DNA of 64,000 nt from NCBI GenBank assembly GCA_004570425.1, contig SPQJ01000003.1, positions 62,001 to 126,000 on the forward strand, in the 5' to 3' direction. How positions within the stretch are numbered: position 1 is the stretch's first letter; every line of letters starts with the position of its first letter. This stretch comes from Bacillus sp. AZ43. GTDB taxonomy: Bacteria > Actinomycetota > Actinomycetes > Mycobacteriales > Geodermatophilaceae. The notes beneath the pieces were generated by a model that saw only the letters and a program-made list of their open reading frames with translations, was not told the origin of the DNA and ran no database searches. Made by a program: the position numbers and the translations under genes. Positions 34,080 through 43,037 of the stretch are shown here, piece by piece.

Positions 34080-35989
34080 GACACCTCCCAACTCGCGGGC
34101 ATGGTCCCTGCGGCTTCAGCCGTCGGCTCGGAGGGGCGGCGGGGGCGCTCCCCTCCCCCGGTGCCGCGGCCGCGGGCGGCCATAACCCGGTCGCGGGCGG
34201 CCGCCTGGGCGGCCAAGAGCGTGGCGCCCCGGCGCCCCGTGAGGCACCGGGTCAGACGGGCGATCAGCGGCGGCGCGTTCTCTGCGAGCACCAGCGCCCG
34301 GCCGGGCGGCAACAAGCGGATCTCCTCCGGCCGCAGCACCGGGGTGTCCTCGCCGTGGGTGGACCGCGCCCAGCCGGCGCCCCGGTAGCTGTAGGAGGAG
34401 CGGCGCACGCGGGTCCGGCCGATCAGCTCGGAGAGCTCGCGGTAGAAATCGCCGTCCTTGCCGCCGCCGAAAGCGATCACGACGTTGGTGAGGCCGAACA
34501 GGGCCCGGGCCTCGTGCTCGCCGTAGAGCAACACCAGCTGCCGCCAGGTCTGGGCGGCGTAGATGTAGCTCACGCCCAGGGCCCGGTCGTTGGCCATGCG
34601 AGTGCGCAGAGTGGGCAGCGGCGCGGTGGACGGCAGCTCGTCCAGACAGGCCAGCAGCGGCGGGCACAGCCGGCCGGTCCGCGAGCCGGCGGCGAGTTGG
34701 AGCGCGGTATCGAGGACGTGCTCGGCCAGCGCGGTCAGCAGCGGGGACGCGGAGGCGTAGGGGTCGTCGCGCCCGAGCAGGTAGACGGTGCCGCCGGCAG
34801 CGAGGAGACCGGCAACCTCGGTGGCCGGCCGGCCGGGCCCGGGAGTGCAGCGGCGGCGGATGTCGGCCTGGAAGAACAAGGCCAGCGCCTGCTGGACGGT
34901 CGTGGCGGTGTTCCCGGCGGTGCGCGGGTCGCCCTGCATGGCGCCGTGCAGCAGCCCGTCCCACAACGGCGCGGCCTGCGGGTGGCCCCGCAGGATGTCG
35001 GCCGGGGCGGTCGCGGCCTGCGGATGGGCCGCCCACTCGAGGACGTGCTCGACGGTGCCACCGGTCAGCGCGGCGGCGTGGAAGTAGGCCTGCAGCACCT
35101 TGGCCGCCTCGAAGGCGTAGAAGCGGGCCGCGCCGTCGGAGATCCCCCCGGTGACCGCGCCGGCGACGGTGCCGGCGGTGAACGCCTTCGCCCGACGCTC
35201 GGCGACCATCGGATCTCCGCAACCGGCGACCGGGTCCCACACCAGCTCCGGCACGCCCGGGACCGAGCCGAACGGATCGCACACGGCGACCGGCCGCCCG
35301 CCGTCGGCGCGGGCGTCGAGGGTGAGCAGCAGGTCCTCGGCCTTGGTCAGCGTCACCAGCGCCGCGCCGGGCGCGTCCAGGAGCGCCGGTGCGAGCAGGT
35401 CAAGGGTCTTGCCCGAACCCTGCGGGCCGTAGATGCCGGTGGTCCGGTCGAAGGGCACCCACAGCTCTCCACCGGCGGGGACGGCGCAGACGCCCAGCCG
35501 CCAGCCCACGCCATCCGACTCGGGGGACCGCCCGCCTCGACCCGCGGAAGTGGGAAAGTCGGGCCGGACCACGGCAGCGGCGCGACGCAGCCGGGAGCGG
35601 CCAAGCACCTGCTCGACTTGGCTGCGGTCGGCCATTCCGCTCGGCGTCCCGAGCAACCGCCGTCCGGCCCAGACGGCACCTCCGCTGGCGACGAGGAAGG
35701 CGACGAGCAGGACCGCGATGACGGCGTAGACGGCGGGGGTGCCGGGCAGCGCCGCCGCCTGGCTCGCGTCGAGGCCGGTGTCCGGATCCCCGACCAGCAG
35801 GCCGCCGATCGAGGCGGTCAGGGCGGCGCCGTCGGTCGGCCAGACCCAGCCGCCGCCGTCGAGCACCGCGGCCACTCCGCGGCCGACAGGCAGCAGCAGC
35901 GCAGCAGCGGCCAGCCAGGCGCTGACGGCTGCAGCCGGGACCTCCCAGCTCGCCGGGCCCACGTCTGCGCGCGCGCCGACGCCGGTCAT
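34076..35989 (-). CDS. TraG/VirD4-type coupling protein
   Basis: 637 residues. This inner-membrane ATPase would bring the relaxosome to the secretion channel. The N-terminus has two hydrophobic spans (about 20-45 and 85-105), then Walker A GPQGSGKT at 188-195, Walker B in LLACLDELPST, and the late TRVRRSSYSYRGAGW and LVLAENAPPLIARL segments typical of the family. I start at the ATG giving MTGVGARADVGPASWEVPAA, which leaves a 67-base gap to the preceding gene; an ATG 87 bases upstream overlaps the preceding gene and adds an unlikely basic extension. It is coupled to the DUF4913 gene. Confidence 0.88.
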   Translation of the reverse strand: MTGVGARADVGPASWEVPAAAVSAWLAAAALLLPVGRGVAAVLDGGGWVWPTDGAALTASIGGLLVGDPDTGLDASQAAALPGTPAVYAVIAVLLVAFLVASGGAVWAGRRLLGTPSGMADRSQVEQVLGRSRLRRAAAVVRPDFPTSAGRGGRSPESDGVGWRLGVCAVPAGGELWVPFDRTTGIYGPQGSGKTLDLLAPALLDAPGAALVTLTKAEDLLLTLDARADGGRPVAVCDPFGSVPGVPELVWDPVAGCGDPMVAERRAKAFTAGTVAGAVTGGISDGAARFYAFEAAKVLQAYFHAAALTGGTVEHVLEWAAHPQAATAPADILRGHPQAAPLWDGLLHGAMQGDPRTAGNTATTVQQALALFFQADIRRRCTPGPGRPATEVAGLLAAGGTVYLLGRDDPYASASPLLTALAEHVLDTALQLAAGSRTGRLCPPLLACLDELPSTAPLPTLRTRMANDRALGVSYIYAAQTWRQLVLLYGEHEARALFGLTNVVIAFGGGKDGDFYRELSELIGRTRVRRSSYSYRGAGWARSTHGEDTPVLRPEEIRLLPPGRALVLAENAPPLIARLTRCLTGRRGATLLAAQAAARDRVMAARGRGTGGGERPRRPSEPTAEAAGTMPASWEVS

Positions 35990-36056
35990 CGCCGCCGTCC
36001 GTACGGCGTCCGGTGCATGGCTCCTCCTGTGGGTCGGAAAAGGGGGCACGAGCAGG

Positions 36057-37211
36057 TCAGCCCGGGTTGGACGCATTCAGGTCCACGCCGCGATCGGCCA
36101 GCCACGGAACCGGGTCGAGCGGCGCGCCGTCCTGGCGGACCTCGAAGTGCAGGTGGACACCGGTGCTGTTGCCGGTGGATCCCTGGAAGCCGACCAGCGT
36201 CCCGGCGCCGACGTGCTGGCCCGCGCTGACCGTGTAGGTCGAGAGGTGCCCGTACCGGGTGGTCACCCCGCCGCCGTGGTCGAGCTCGACGAGGTTGCCG
36301 TAGCCGGCCAGCCCCAGGCCGCCGTCACGGTCGCAGTAGGCGCTGGTGCAGGCGGCGGTGATGACGGTGCCGCCGCCGGCGGCGTAGACGGGGCTGTCGC
36401 GGGGGCCGGCGATGTCGACGCCGGCGTGCAGGGTGCCCCAGCGGGGCCCGGAGCCGGAGGTGACCTGACCGGCGGTGGGCCGGATCCAGGATCCGGCGGG
36501 CACCGGAAGGTTCGGGCAGACGCCGGACGCCCCGCGAGCAGGGTCGGCAACGATGGCCTGGGCGGTGGGCCACAGCATGCCGGTCAGCTCGCCCGCGAAC
36601 GGCGCCCAGCGGGCGTAGGCGCCGCCCGCGGCCGAGACCTGCACCTCCTGGGCTGCCTGGGTGAGCGGGATGGTCCGCCAGTTCGGCACCTCGACCAGCC
36701 GGTCGTAGAAGGCCGCAGCGGCGTAGACGGGGTCCATCAGCTGGGCGACGGTGCCCCAGCCGGCGATCCAGCGCTGCTGGAAGGTGTTGACGCTGTCGTG
36801 GTCGGAGCCGAGGCCGTCGTGCGCGTGCTGGAGGCTGGTGGCGGTCACCGCAGCCTGCTCGGCGGTGAGTTCGGGGCTGCTGCCGTCATTGGCCAGCATC
36901 CGGATCCGGGACTCCTGGTATGCGGTGGCCAGCGCCACGGTGGCCGCATAGGGGTCGAGTCCCTGCGCCGCGGCGACGGCGACGATGGTCTGCGCGTGAC
37001 CCATCTGGACGGCGTCCAGCTCGATGCCGGCGACGGTGCCCCGGGTGCCGCCGATCGAGCAGCGCGACGATGCGGCCGCTGGCTGGTCGGGTGCGGCCAG
37101 AACGGCGAGCGGGATTAGCAACAGGGTGAGCCCGGCGAGCACCGGGAGGGCGACCGGAGCGGCGGCCTTCCACAGCCACGCCCGCGCCGCGCGCTCCGCC
37201 GCGCCGCTCAT
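36057..37211 (-). CDS. Secreted lytic protein with M23 peptidase domain
   Basis: 384 residues, coupled to the preceding gene by ATGA. The N-terminal hydrophobic span (about 16-40) is a signal anchor. Residues about 60-180 look like a lysozyme-like fold (AATVALATAYQESRIRMLAN). The C-terminus is a LytM/M23 endopeptidase with His262 and Asp266 (HAGVDIAGP), GHL and the VHLHFEV zinc motif. It would open the peptidoglycan for the transfer apparatus, the role played by VirB1-type enzymes elsewhere. Having both activities in one protein is common in Gram-positive conjugation systems. Confidence 0.85.
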   Translation of the reverse strand: MSGAAERAARAWLWKAAAPVALPVLAGLTLLLIPLAVLAAPDQPAAASSRCSIGGTRGTVAGIELDAVQMGHAQTIVAVAAAQGLDPYAATVALATAYQESRIRMLANDGSSPELTAEQAAVTATSLQHAHDGLGSDHDSVNTFQQRWIAGWGTVAQLMDPVYAAAAFYDRLVEVPNWRTIPLTQAAQEVQVSAAGGAYARWAPFAGELTGMLWPTAQAIVADPARGASGVCPNLPVPAGSWIRPTAGQVTSGSGPRWGTLHAGVDIAGPRDSPVYAAGGGTVITAACTSAYCDRDGGLGLAGYGNLVELDHGGGVTTRYGHLSTYTVSAGQHVGAGTLVGFQGSTGNSTGVHLHFEVRQDGAPLDPVPWLADRGVDLNASNPG

Positions 37212-38716
37212 CGCGCTCCCCCGGCGGTGAGGGCCTCGTTGGTGTAGGTCAGCCGCAGCTCGGGCTCGGTGAGGACGGTCTGCACCTTGAACGCCCGGTC
37301 CCCGACCAGCCACAGTGCCCGGCCCTTGCCCGCGACGGCCCAGCCGGTGACCACCCGCTGGGCTATCGGGGCCAGGCCGAGCAGGCTGCCGAGTTCGTCG
37401 CCGATGGCCTGGTCCTGGCCGTGCAGGACCTTGACGTCGCACAGGTGCAGCAGGTCGCGGCCGATGGCGACCGCCTGCGAGGTCGCGTCCCCGGCGGTGA
37501 GCATGTCGGAGGGCTTGTGCGCCAGCAGGATCTGCACGTCGGCGTCGCGGCGGGACAGCCGGAGGTTGGCGTCCAGGCTCTTCATCGCCTCGGCACCCAG
37601 GCGCATTTGCCGCCACGTCTCGTCGCGGATGACGATGCGCAGGTCCCCGGGCTCGGCGATCTCGCGCATCGCCTGGCCCCAGGAGTTGAGGCAGGTCAGC
37701 GCGATGCCGACGGCCTGGTCACCGAGCGGCTCGACCCGGGACAGCGACAGCGACTGGATCGGGGCGCGCCAGTCGACGGCGATGGTGGTGTGGTCGTCGA
37801 ACAACCCGGCCAGGGAGCCCTTGACCAGGGCGCCGAGAGCGTCGCGGAGAGTGCGGGTGGCGTCGATGAAGTGCCGCCGGTCGGCGTAGCGGCAGCCGGC
37901 GACGAGCTCGTCGGGAGGCTCGTCGAGTGCCCGCCACAGCTGCGGGATGGTGGGCTCGGTCAGCCGGGTGGCGCCCGAGCGGTAGCCAGTGAGCAGCCGC
38001 AGCGCCTCCCCGACCGCGGTCTCCTCCACCGGGCCGAACGGCACCGCCTGCGAGCCGATCAGGCCGCGCAGCAGCACCAGCCACCGGGCGAACAGGAGCG
38101 CCTCGCGGCGCCGGGCCTCGGCGGCGTCGAGGCGGTCCCAGCCGTACCCGAGCGGGCCGAAGGCCAGCGGGTTCACCCGGGTCGGCAGGCCGTGACCGAT
38201 GACGAACGGCTCCACGCCGAGTGCTCTGCAGAGGGGCTCGTACTCGTCCTTGGTGTCCCCGAGGATGAGAGTGCGATAGCCGTAGGCGAGCATCCGCAGC
38301 GCGAAGGCCTTGACGGTGGCGGACTTGCCGCGGCCGGGCTTGCCGAAGACGACGACGTTGGGGTTGGTGACCGGGAGATCGTCGTCGGTGACCCAGCCGA
38401 CCGGATCGCAGTAGAACGCTCCGCCGGACAGCAGGTCGAGTCCCATCTGTGCGCCGGTGGGCGGTAGGCCCGAGGTGGCAATCAGGGGCCACACCACCGG
38501 CGTCTGCTCCGAGGTCATCCGCCACACCGACAGCGGCGCCAGCGCCGCCGCTCGGCCACGACCACGTCCGCGGGGGCCGCGGCGGGGCACCAGCTGGGTG
38601 AACGGCCCCCGTTCCCGTGCCGCGGTCTCGATCGCGGGGACGGCGGGCAGCCGGTGGCCGAAGTCGTCGAGCAGGACAGCGACGTCCCGGCCACGGCGGA
38701 AGGGACGGCGGCTCAT
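37208..38716 (-). CDS. VirB4/TraC-like secretion ATPase
   Basis: 502 residues from the ATG overlapping the preceding stop. Walker A is GKPGRGKS (125-132); Walker B is in LRIVIRDETWRQM; VQILLAHKPSDMLTAGDATS is the conserved switch region and FKVQTVLTEPELRLTYTNEA the end. It would power assembly of the channel. The N-terminal portion is short, about 120 residues before Walker A, compared with full-length VirB4 proteins; the neighbouring SCO6880-type protein probably provides the missing N-terminal half. Confidence 0.85.
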   Translation of the reverse strand: MSRRPFRRGRDVAVLLDDFGHRLPAVPAIETAARERGPFTQLVPRRGPRGRGRGRAAALAPLSVWRMTSEQTPVVWPLIATSGLPPTGAQMGLDLLSGGAFYCDPVGWVTDDDLPVTNPNVVVFGKPGRGKSATVKAFALRMLAYGYRTLILGDTKDEYEPLCRALGVEPFVIGHGLPTRVNPLAFGPLGYGWDRLDAAEARRREALLFARWLVLLRGLIGSQAVPFGPVEETAVGEALRLLTGYRSGATRLTEPTIPQLWRALDEPPDELVAGCRYADRRHFIDATRTLRDALGALVKGSLAGLFDDHTTIAVDWRAPIQSLSLSRVEPLGDQAVGIALTCLNSWGQAMREIAEPGDLRIVIRDETWRQMRLGAEAMKSLDANLRLSRRDADVQILLAHKPSDMLTAGDATSQAVAIGRDLLHLCDVKVLHGQDQAIGDELGSLLGLAPIAQRVVTGWAVAGKGRALWLVGDRAFKVQTVLTEPELRLTYTNEALTAGGAR

Positions 38717-40227
38717 CGTCGGCCTCTGCGGTCCGGCAGCCCAACGCCGAGGGGAATGGCGGCAGCGGCGAAGGCGGAGTCCTGCGCCAGGTCGAGTCGC
38801 AGCGGCACGAAGCCGGCGGCCCGGACCGAGGCGGACAGCCGGCGGCCGTGCTCGACCACCGGCCACGTCGCCGGCACGGTGACGCAGGCCGCCGCGGCGA
38901 CGCGCACCAGAGCACGGCCGGCGGTGAGCTTCTCCTCGGCGGCACCGACCCGCTCGGTGTCCCGCCGCTGCCGGGCCCGCTGCCGGAAACCCATCCGGGC
39001 GCGCATCTCGTTGCCGGTGGTGGCGCTCATCTGCTCCCGACTGACCACCCGGGTCGCCCGGGTCAGCGGCAGCGGGTCGAGGAAGACGGTCAGGCAGCGC
39101 CGCTCCCCCGCCACCGTCGGCACGAGCACCGGGGCGAGCGCGCCGAGCACCGCACCGGAGTCGGGCAGCAGGATCGTGTCGGTCACCGACGCCCAGGCGT
39201 CGTGCAGGTAGTGCCGCACCTCGGCGCGCGCCATCGTGGGTGCCGCGGCGGCCATCGGCACCCCGGTGGCCAACTGCTGGCTGGAGGCGGCCGCCAGGTC
39301 GGCGGCGACCAGCTCGCCACGGTCACCCGGGGCGAAGCTGGTGCGCACCGCGGCGGCGAGCTGTGCGGAGTCGAGCCAGGACACCGTCGTGCAGCCGACG
39401 GGTCCACGAAGCGCGGCCTCGACCTCTGCCATCACCGAGTGCAAGACCCGGGCCCGGCCGTCCACGCCCCCGCCGGACTCCCTCGCCGCCCGGGCGATCC
39501 GTCCCTCGCCGACCACGACGGTCACGAACGCTTCGGTCCGTACCGCGGCCGGCGTCAGCGTTGCGCCCAGCAGCGCGTTGACCCGCGCGGCGAGCGTCGG
39601 CGCGTCGGGGTGGGTGTGAGTGCGTTCCCAGGCGGCGCGCTCCGCGCCGTCGTCGGGCACGGTGCGCACCTGCAGGACGAGCACGTCGATCAGCTCGGTG
39701 CGGGCGGCGAGCTCGCACATCTCGGCCAGGCCGGCGCCCATCCGGTCCCGCTCGCCCGCCTCGGCGAGCCCGATGCCGGGATGGGCAATCGACGCCACCG
39801 CTGCCCAGGTCCGTGCGGCGCAGTTCTGCACGATCACCGGCCGGGTGAACAGCTGCCCGAAGGGCGGCCCGTCGTGAGTGCGGATTCCGGCGAGCACTCC
39901 CGGCAGGTCGGCCTCGGACAGGTCGTCGGCCGTCCCCGCTCCGGCCCGTGAGCCGAACGCCGCCCAGCCCATGGCTCCTCCGATCGCGTGCAGACAGAGG
40001 TCGCCGAACCAGCGGCCGGCGGCACGGCCCCGGATAGGCACCAGCAGCACGGCGGCCAGCAGCGCCCACACCGGCAGCCAGCCGACGAACAACCCCCAGG
40101 CCTGGCCGTTCAGGGCCAGCAGCGCCGGAACGCCGGCGAGCGTCACCAAGGCCAGCTGCGTGCCGGTCATCCCCAGGAACCAACCGGAGACGTCCTTGGC
40201 GTACTCGCCGTAGCGGTGTGCGCTCAT
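38713..40227 (-). CDS. SCO6880-type secretion protein (VirB3/VirB4 N-half-like)
   Basis: 504 residues. Two hydrophobic spans near the N-terminus (about 20-45 and 45-65, MTGTQLALVTLAGVPALLAL) fit a PrgI/VirB3-like membrane part, followed by a large soluble domain (ARVNALLGATLTPAAVRTEA, then MSATTGNEMRARMGFRQRAR and PATWPVVEHGRRLSASVRAA). This is the SCO6880 family, always found next to the ATPase in actinobacterial type IV systems. It has no Walker motifs. It overlaps both neighbours by 4 bases. Confidence 0.8.
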   Translation of the reverse strand: MSAHRYGEYAKDVSGWFLGMTGTQLALVTLAGVPALLALNGQAWGLFVGWLPVWALLAAVLLVPIRGRAAGRWFGDLCLHAIGGAMGWAAFGSRAGAGTADDLSEADLPGVLAGIRTHDGPPFGQLFTRPVIVQNCAARTWAAVASIAHPGIGLAEAGERDRMGAGLAEMCELAARTELIDVLVLQVRTVPDDGAERAAWERTHTHPDAPTLAARVNALLGATLTPAAVRTEAFVTVVVGEGRIARAARESGGGVDGRARVLHSVMAEVEAALRGPVGCTTVSWLDSAQLAAAVRTSFAPGDRGELVAADLAAASSQQLATGVPMAAAAPTMARAEVRHYLHDAWASVTDTILLPDSGAVLGALAPVLVPTVAGERRCLTVFLDPLPLTRATRVVSREQMSATTGNEMRARMGFRQRARQRRDTERVGAAEEKLTAGRALVRVAAAACVTVPATWPVVEHGRRLSASVRAAGFVPLRLDLAQDSAFAAAAIPLGVGLPDRRGRR

Positions 40228-41852
40228 GCGGCACCGTCGTCGGCAGGAGAGTCAGGCCGCCCCCGCGGAGCGGGGAGGTCGGATTGGGGAGACCCGCCGC
40301 GTCCGGCGCCGTTGGCCCGCTCCGCGGGCCAGCCAACAGCCGCTGCGCCGTCGGCGAGGGACGACCACAGCGGATCAGGAGTCAGGGGGTCTTGGCCGTC
40401 CCCGTCCGGACGCGGCGACGCGTCGTCCTGTCGTGAGAGCGCGGTTGCGCGAGCGTGCCCGTTTCCCGCCACGGAAGCCCGGCCCCGAACTGACTGCCTG
40501 TAGTAGGGCGCGGTGTGTCCGATGCCAGCTCCGGAGAGGACGTCGGCCGCCGAGGCGGCCACCCCAGCGGCCAGACGGCCGGCCGTGGAGGTGCCCGTTG
40601 TCAGCGCACGCAGCGCGCCGGCGAAGCGACCACTGGTCGCGGCGTCGGCGGTCGACTCCCCCTGCGCGCGGTCTCCAACCAGCTCTGCCGCGGCTCCGGA
40701 GGCCGCAACCCCACCGGAGGCGGCGACAGCGGCGGCCCCCGCAGCACGACCACCTCCCCCGCCGAGATTGCCCAGTGCGCCCATGACTCCGCCAGAGGCG
40801 GCCAGGGACGAACGCAGAGCCGCGCCGCTGGAGGTACCGGGGTCGACAAAGGCCAGCAGCCGGAACAGCGCCAGCGGGCAGATCGCGCCGAGCAGAATCA
40901 GCAGGCAGCCGACCACCGCCATGCCGACCGCTGCCTCTGTGCTCGTTTCCTCGGCTCCGGTGACGATGCCCTCGGTGATGGTGACGCCGACACCAAGGAT
41001 GAGGACGGCGACCGGGGCGACCAGCAGTGCGGCGAGGAACCAGCGCAGGCTGCGCCAGAACCAGGCGCTCGAGGACTGTGCCAACAGGCCGCCGGCCGAG
41101 ATGGCCGAGGTCGCCGCCAGCACGATCAACGCCGCCTCGCGGACCAGCATCAGCAGCAGGTAGCCGACGCTGGCCGGCACCAGGAGGAAAATGGAGCTGA
41201 CTCCGAGAACGGTGGCAACCGTGCCGTTGACCACGTCGCGGCCCACGCTGATCGACGGGTCAAAGGCGGCCAGAGTGTCGATGTCGAGCAGGCTGCGCAG
41301 CAAGGCGGTGATCAGCCCGGAGACGCCGGTGACCAGCAGCGCCGCGATGCCGACGTAGCTGACCCAGACCAGCCCGAACTGCAGCAGGCCGATGAGCAGC
41401 CGGCCGAGGCTCTGCCCGTCCCGGCGTGCCGCCGCGACACCGAGTTGCACCATGGCCATCAGCGCAGCCACGGCCGCGCCGATGCCGAAGGTCACTGGAT
41501 AGACCCCGGCCAGCGGGCCCCCTGCGGACAGGTCAGGGGTGGCGAGCGCGTCGATCACCGAGAAGGCCAGGCCCAGTAGCCACAGCCCGGCCTCCCACAG
41601 CGACAACATGGCGCTGATCCACACGTCGGCGACCACGGCTCCGGCCGCTTCACCGATCACGCAGAACGGGTTGGTCGGCAGACACGACAACGCGTCCTCG
41701 GCCGATGACGGATCGGCCGGGAAGGCGACCACCACCGCCGTGTCGGCCAATGCGGGAGCGGCGACTGCCAGCCATCCCGCCGCCGCCAGCAGAACGACGA
41801 CCAAAGCTCTGGGCCCGACCCGACTACGCCGTCGTGGCTGTGGGCTAGGCAT
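40224..41852 (-). CDS. VirB6/TrbL-like membrane channel protein
   Basis: 542 residues with a signal-like N-terminus (about 14-35), then six or more hydrophobic spans (WISAMLSLWEAGLWLLGLAF, FGIGAAVAALMAMVQLGVAA, LLIGLLQFGLVWVSYVGIAA, SVGYLLLMLVREAALIVLAA and two more). The pattern matches the VirB6/TrbL inner-membrane channel subunit. The C-terminal 200 residues are a Gly/Ala-rich, probably disordered region. The start, MPSPQPRRRSRV, overlaps the preceding gene by 8 bases. Confidence 0.8.
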   Translation of the reverse strand: MPSPQPRRRSRVGPRALVVVLLAAAGWLAVAAPALADTAVVVAFPADPSSAEDALSCLPTNPFCVIGEAAGAVVADVWISAMLSLWEAGLWLLGLAFSVIDALATPDLSAGGPLAGVYPVTFGIGAAVAALMAMVQLGVAAARRDGQSLGRLLIGLLQFGLVWVSYVGIAALLVTGVSGLITALLRSLLDIDTLAAFDPSISVGRDVVNGTVATVLGVSSIFLLVPASVGYLLLMLVREAALIVLAATSAISAGGLLAQSSSAWFWRSLRWFLAALLVAPVAVLILGVGVTITEGIVTGAEETSTEAAVGMAVVGCLLILLGAICPLALFRLLAFVDPGTSSGAALRSSLAASGGVMGALGNLGGGGGRAAGAAAVAASGGVAASGAAAELVGDRAQGESTADAATSGRFAGALRALTTGTSTAGRLAAGVAASAADVLSGAGIGHTAPYYRQSVRGRASVAGNGHARATALSRQDDASPRPDGDGQDPLTPDPLWSSLADGAAAVGWPAERANGAGRGGSPQSDLPAPRGRPDSPADDGAA

Positions 41853-42654
41853 GGCGCAGATCCCGCCAGCCAGCCGCGATCGCGGTGTCGGTACCCGGCC
41901 AGACGGACGGCGCCGGCGCGGGCTCCGGCCCGGCACCGATCATCCACCGGTCCCCCACCCATGCCATGCGCTGGCAGTCGGCGATCGCGATCCGCGACGT
42001 CTGCTCGACGGTGACGGTGAACTCGAGGTTTACGCACACCACCGCGAACTGCGGACCCACCGTTCCCTTGATCAGCCCCATCGCCGGTCGGACAACGATG
42101 GCCAACTGCGGGGACCCGGCACCGGACAGCCCCGCCGCCGACAGAAGGCTCGCCATGCCAGCCACCCCGGACCACGACTCCGGGGTCGGGCCGCCAGGGG
42201 CAGCCCACTCGGCGATGACACGCCGCACACCGTCCATCGAGCCGGTCTGCATCGCCGTCACGTCGATCGCGGCCAACTGCGCCAGGGCCCCTTCCGAAGT
42301 GCGGGGAAAGCCGGTGGGCACGTCAGCCGGGCCGTCGGCCGTGGTGCGCGGCAACTCGATGACACCCGCCGCCTGCCGCGACACCGGACCTGGCAGCGCG
42401 TCGTCCGGGTCGGCGGTCGGCATCGGCGTCGCGGCCAGGGCATCTTGGGACGACGTATCCGTGGAGAGTGAATCTCCCTGTCGCGCAGCGTGCGCTGAGC
42501 CTGACTCCTCCTCGGTCAGCGCCCCAACGACTGCGAGGACCACGCCGGCCAAGACCGCTAGCGCGACGAGGGCGGCGACCACGACCAGCGTGAGAAGTCG
42601 ACCAGCTCCCCACCCAGGGATAGCGCTTCCCTGGACGTCTCGGTGGCGGCGCAT
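41845..42654 (-). CDS. Membrane-anchored protein of the transfer operon
   Basis: 269 residues from the ATG coupled to the preceding stop (MRRHRDVQGSAIPGWGAGRL). One hydrophobic span at about 19-42 and then a secreted domain of about 220 residues beginning with a Ser/Thr/Asp-rich linker; the end (VCVNLEFTVTVEQTSRIAIA) looks beta-rich. The layout recalls the VirB8/TcpC-type scaffold proteins (one anchor plus an outer NTF2-like domain), but I cannot confirm that from sequence. Confidence 0.6.
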   Translation of the reverse strand: MRRHRDVQGSAIPGWGAGRLLTLVVVAALVALAVLAGVVLAVVGALTEEESGSAHAARQGDSLSTDTSSQDALAATPMPTADPDDALPGPVSRQAAGVIELPRTTADGPADVPTGFPRTSEGALAQLAAIDVTAMQTGSMDGVRRVIAEWAAPGGPTPESWSGVAGMASLLSAAGLSGAGSPQLAIVVRPAMGLIKGTVGPQFAVVCVNLEFTVTVEQTSRIAIADCQRMAWVGDRWMIGAGPEPAPAPSVWPGTDTAIAAGWRDLRHA

Positions 42655-43037
42655 CACGTGCACCCGCTGCCGGTGATCGAGTCCAGGATGACGAGGATGA
42701 CCGTGTAGGCGATGGCCACCATCACCACCACCGCGACGCCCATGGCCCCGTACCGGGAGGCGTGCGGATGGGAGAAGATCCGCCCGACGAGGATCGACCC
42801 GAGGGACACGACCGCGCCGATGCCGATCAGCGCCAGCACGCCCCACTTCACCCAGGCGGTCACATCGTCGGCGAAGGCTTCCATCCCGGGCGGTGCCTGG
42901 GGGCAGACCGCCGCGCTGATTTCGGCCGGCGTCGCAGTCGCCGGCCCGGCATCCAGCACGACGAACCCGGCAAGGACGAACACCACGCTTGATGCGGCCC
43001 GCACCGCCACGGCGGTGCTCCTGCGTCCGGCGGTCAC
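42654..43037 (-). CDS. Small pilin-like membrane protein
   Basis: 127 residues with a cleavable-looking signal (about 12-35, ending in ATATPA), then two hydrophobic spans (VKWGVLALIGIGAVVSLGSI and MGVAVVVMVAIAYTVILVIL). This layout is that of VirB2/TrbC-like pilins and of the small proteins next to VirB6 in actinobacterial elements. It ends in SGCT. Coupled to both neighbours by ATGA overlaps. Confidence 0.6.
   Translation of the reverse strand: MTAGRRSTAVAVRAASSVVFVLAGFVVLDAGPATATPAEISAAVCPQAPPGMEAFADDVTAWVKWGVLALIGIGAVVSLGSILVGRIFSHPHASRYGAMGVAVVVMVAIAYTVILVILDSITGSGCT

Noticed and set aside
34076-36076. Coupling protein starting at the upstream ATG
   Set aside because: It would overlap the M23 gene and add a His/Arg-rich stretch before the first membrane span. 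The ATG at 35989 is preferred, though not proven.
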